A stretch of DNA of 43,875 bases from UBA9339 sp964535195 (lineage in GTDB: Bacteria; Pseudomonadota; Gammaproteobacteria; UBA9339), in NCBI GenBank assembly GCA_964535195.1, contig CAZHSI010000011.1, positions 1 to 43,875 of the forward strand. The letters are read 5' to 3'. Shown here in pieces: positions 41,983 through 43,875 of this stretch. Under the pieces are notes generated by a model. The model searched no databases. It worked only from the letters and a program-made list of their open reading frames with translations, and was not told the origin of the DNA. Both the position numbers and the translations under genes were made by a program. The stretch's first letter is position 1, and each line of letters opens with the position of its first letter.

Positions 41983-42059
41983 TTTATAGCTTAATTTCTT
42001 GTATTAATAGGTTACAGTAGTTACTAAAAAACATATTATCAATTTTAAGGAGCTAGAGA

Positions 42060-42185
42060 ATGTCGGCGAAAAAAGTAGTAAAAGGTACTATAAAAAAAGC
42101 AGCCAAAGCAAAAGTTGCTGTAAAAATTGCGAAGAAAGCAACAAAGGTTATAAAAAAAACTATCAAGAAAAAAATTAAAAAATAA
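42060..42185 (+). CDS. 41-residue lysine-rich histone-like peptide
   Basis: ATG at 42060 follows AAGGAG at 42047-42052, a good ribosome site. The peptide is almost only Lys, Ala, Val, Ile and Thr: MSAKKVVKGTIKKAAKAKVA then VKIAKKATKVIKKTIKKKIK and a last Lys, with no acidic residue. This resembles the lysine/alanine tails of H1-like bacterial proteins (Hc1/AlgP type). It lies 28 bp before an HU-like gene on the same strand, so both may be co-transcribed DNA-coating proteins. Too short for most gene finders. Confidence 0.6.
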   Translation: MSAKKVVKGTIKKAAKAKVAVKIAKKATKVIKKTIKKKIKK

Positions 42186-42213
42186 GCAATATTAAACACG
42201 AGGACATTTATTT

Positions 42214-42558
42214 ATGACAACAAAAAAACAGGCTAACAAGCCATTATCTATCAAAAAAGCGTTAAATAAATCAGAATTAACCCTGACTATTGCAGAAAGA
42301 ACAAATTTTGAAAAAAAGAAGGTACGTACAATTTTAGAGGCGCTAACTCAGATCATTAGTGCTCATATAACTAAGAAAGGCCCTGGGATGTTTGTATTAC
42401 CAGGCATAGCAAAGTTTAAAGTAGTACATAAACCAGCTACTAAAAAACGTAAGGGTAAAAATCCATTTACAGGGAAAGAAATGATTTTTGCTGCTAAACC
42501 AGCACGTAATGTTGTAAAAATTAAGCCATTAAAGAAAATAAAAGATATAGCAAAATAG
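42214..42558 (+). CDS. HU-family DNA-binding protein
   Basis: 114 residues. A basic N-terminal tail (1-20) precedes the HU fold: helices with LTLTIAERTNFEKKKVRTIL and EALTQIISAHI, then PGMFVLPGIAKFKVVHKPAT, the beta arm KKRKGKNPFTGKEMIFAAKP and ARNVVKIKPLKKIKD. The arm retains the NPFTGxE core and Pro that intercalates into DNA. It closely resembles HU-like proteins of Legionella and Coxiella as I remember them. It would bend and compact DNA of the replicon. Located 28 bp after the lysine-rich peptide. Confidence 0.9.
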   Translation: MTTKKQANKPLSIKKALNKSELTLTIAERTNFEKKKVRTILEALTQIISAHITKKGPGMFVLPGIAKFKVVHKPATKKRKGKNPFTGKEMIFAAKPARNVVKIKPLKKIKDIAK

Positions 42559-42597
42559 TAAATCTAACCATACTAGATATAGTTGTTTCATTAGGTT

Positions 42598-43362
42598 ATG
42601 TTAAATATACATAAAAGAGAAATAACTGAAAAAGAGCTTAGTCTCTTAAGCTCTTTTCTTACGGCCAAATATAAAGATGCTAAACCCATGAACCTAACTC
42701 AAACTCATGGGTTTCTTACTGCTATAACTTCCGCACCACATATAATAATGCCAAGTAAATACCAGCCTGTTTTATTAGGCGGTTATCCCGAATTTAACTC
42801 TATGCAGCAAGCTCAAGAGATTATGGGAATTTTGACGGTGTTTGGTAACCAAATTAACCATCTTATAAGAGAAGAAAAACCTTTTGTCCCATTTTTATGG
42901 CAAGACAATAAATCTGTTAACTATGATATAGCGTCATTAGAATTGATTGGTGAGTGGTGCAAAGGTTATTTAGCTGCGGTATCGCTAGATCCCATTTGGT
43001 CCTCAAGTGAACAGGCGATTTCTTGTTTATTACCGTTTAGTGTATTGGCAGGTAAATTTAACCTTATTGGTGGGCTTGATAATGATGGCAATACTATAAC
43101 TGATGATACTGAGCATAAAAAATTGTATAAAGAAAAGTTACCCTTATACATAACTGAGTTTTATGACATGTGGAAAGAGCATCGTAAAAACTCTGTTCCG
43201 ATATACGGGGCTGACAAACCAAAAGGGTTTAAAGAAGAAGAGAACATACTATCGCCTATTAGAAGAACAAAGTCTAAGGTAGGGCGTAATGAATTGTGTC
43301 CCTGTGGTAGCGGAAATAAGTTTAAGAAATGTTGTGGTTCACATGATAGAGTGCTCAATTAA
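42598..43362 (+). CDS. UPF0149 (YgfB-like) protein with C-terminal SEC-C motif
   Basis: 254 residues. Residues about 10-185 match the UPF0149/YgfB/YecA region (MNLTQTHGFLTAITSAPHII, then WCKGYLAAVSLDP and LLPFSVLAGKF). Residues about 226-248 are a SEC-C zinc motif: VGRNELCPCGSGNKFKKCC, ligands CxC and CC. YecA-type proteins have this combination and SEC-C binds metal as in SecA. Function on a plasmid is unknown; YecA/YgfB relatives have regulatory or ribosome-linked roles. It is 39 bp after the HU gene. Confidence 0.85.
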   Translation: MLNIHKREITEKELSLLSSFLTAKYKDAKPMNLTQTHGFLTAITSAPHIIMPSKYQPVLLGGYPEFNSMQQAQEIMGILTVFGNQINHLIREEKPFVPFLWQDNKSVNYDIASLELIGEWCKGYLAAVSLDPIWSSSEQAISCLLPFSVLAGKFNLIGGLDNDGNTITDDTEHKKLYKEKLPLYITEFYDMWKEHRKNSVPIYGADKPKGFKEEENILSPIRRTKSKVGRNELCPCGSGNKFKKCCGSHDRVLN

Positions 43363-43487
43363 AAGAGCTTATTTATAAAAAGTAAAATGCCACAACCTGT
43401 ATCTAACATGCACCTAATAACACTGCTTGTGGTAATGGACGGAGTCTTCCATGATCGCTTGACAATTCACAACTATTGTTTCACAAT

Positions 43488-43856
43488 ATGCGAAACGCAA
43501 AACAAGCAAATAATTTACGAGAATTGCATGAATTTTTTCCTACATATCTCGCTCTGGGAGAGGCATTTTGTAACCGCAAGAAAGAACGAAATAGGTTGTC
43601 CTATAATATAGAGAAATCTACACCCACATTAATAATTTCTCCGCGCCGCTACGGAAAAACCAGCTTAGTAATAAACACATTAGTTGAATTAAACAGACCC
43701 TATGTACATATAGACCTCTATAAAGCCTTAAGTAAAGAAGACATAGAGCTATATATACTAAATGGGATTGGGAAATTGCTAGGACAGATTGAAACTGCTC
43801 CCAAAAAACTTCTTACTTTAGGGTCCGGCTGCATAAGCGGGCCAAAAGGGCAATAG
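43488..43856 (+). pseudogene. AAA ATPase, C-terminally truncated
   Basis: 122 residues from ATG 43488 (open from TTG 43476). The N-terminus (LRELHEFFPTYLALGEAFCN) and P loop IISPRRYGKTSLV (about 49-60) followed by YVHIDLYKALSKEDIE match a family of symbiont and Rickettsiales-type AAA/archaeal-like ATPases of roughly 350-400 residues. Homology ends near residue 108 (APKKLLTL); the last codons, GSGCISGPKGQ, come from an unrelated GC-richer stretch starting near 43820, and the frame stops at 43854-43856. The gene has probably been cut by an insertion or rearrangement at that point. TTGACA at 43459-43464 could be its -35 element. Confidence 0.6.
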
Positions 43857-43875
43857 CAAAAAAACGCCCAAAAAT

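Noticed and set aside
1..43875. The window might be a closed circular plasmid, joining end to start.
   Set aside because: Reading the SIMPL frame from base 1 across to base 43875 gives a sequence (Phe/Trp/Cys-rich) that does not continue the SIMPL domain, so the two ends do not join as given.
1..43875. CRISPR array.
   Set aside because: The only regularly spaced short repeats are the five iterons at 9432-9530; their 4-5-bp gaps are far too short for spacers.

Overview
The window looks like part of a low-GC (roughly one-third G+C by eye) conjugative plasmid, or an integrated plasmid-like island, from a Gram-negative proteobacterium. The F-type pilus/T4SS genes, the Rep_3-type initiator with iterons and ParA/ParB argue for a plasmid. 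The Legionella-like LuxR-type regulator and HU protein, the AT-rich codon use and the many decaying genes suggest an intracellular or host-associated lineage such as Legionellales; Rickettsiales is a possible alternative. This lineage call is inference. Both ends are cut: a SIMPL-domain gene runs off the left edge and a truncated AAA ATPase lies at the right edge.

Layout. (1) 1-2771: partial SIMPL protein, a probable group II intron relic and a soluble PAS histidine kinase. (2) 2864-7044: a tight minus-strand operon of AbiEi, AbiEii, a KfrA-like coiled-coil protein and an intact tyrosine recombinase, headed by a pair of 23-bp inverted repeats that look like the AbiEi operator. (3) 7296-11956: RelE/ParE-like toxin relic, Rep_3 initiator with an iteron array, then parA, parB and a small ribbon-helix-helix-like gene: the replication and partition core. 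(4) 12046-17629: IS110-family relic with a structured leader, followed by a peptidoglycan cassette (VanX-like dipeptidase, PBP4-like lipoprotein, L,D-transpeptidase, POT-type peptide transporter, LuxR-type regulator). (5) 17983-40614: the transfer operon, HTH-traA-L-E-K-B-V-C-trbI-W-U-traT-[toxin/immunity]-trbC-traN(split)-F-H-G-[small ORF, DUF1016 nuclease]-traD. (6) 40616-43856: decayed gene, a tyrosine-recombinase-like protein lacking key catalytic residues, a 41-residue lysine-rich histone-like peptide, an HU homologue, a UPF0149/SEC-C protein and the truncated ATPase.

How it fits together. TraA/L/E/K/B/V/C/W/U/N/F/H/G with TrbC and TrbI would build an F-like pilus and mating channel, and TraD would couple DNA to it. 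No relaxase, TraM or TraY is visible, so the nicking system must lie outside the window or be supplied elsewhere. ParAB and Rep keep the replicon, and the AbiE pair would add stability or phage defence.

Most noteworthy: a colicin-E3-like ribosome-inactivating domain plus a probable immunity gene inside the tra operon, separated from the upstream secreted N-terminal part by two in-frame TAG codons; the four-gene AbiE/KfrA/recombinase operon; TraN split into two proteins each with its own signal peptide; the mobile peptidoglycan cassette; and the recombinase-fold protein without catalytic residues next to two nucleoid-type proteins.
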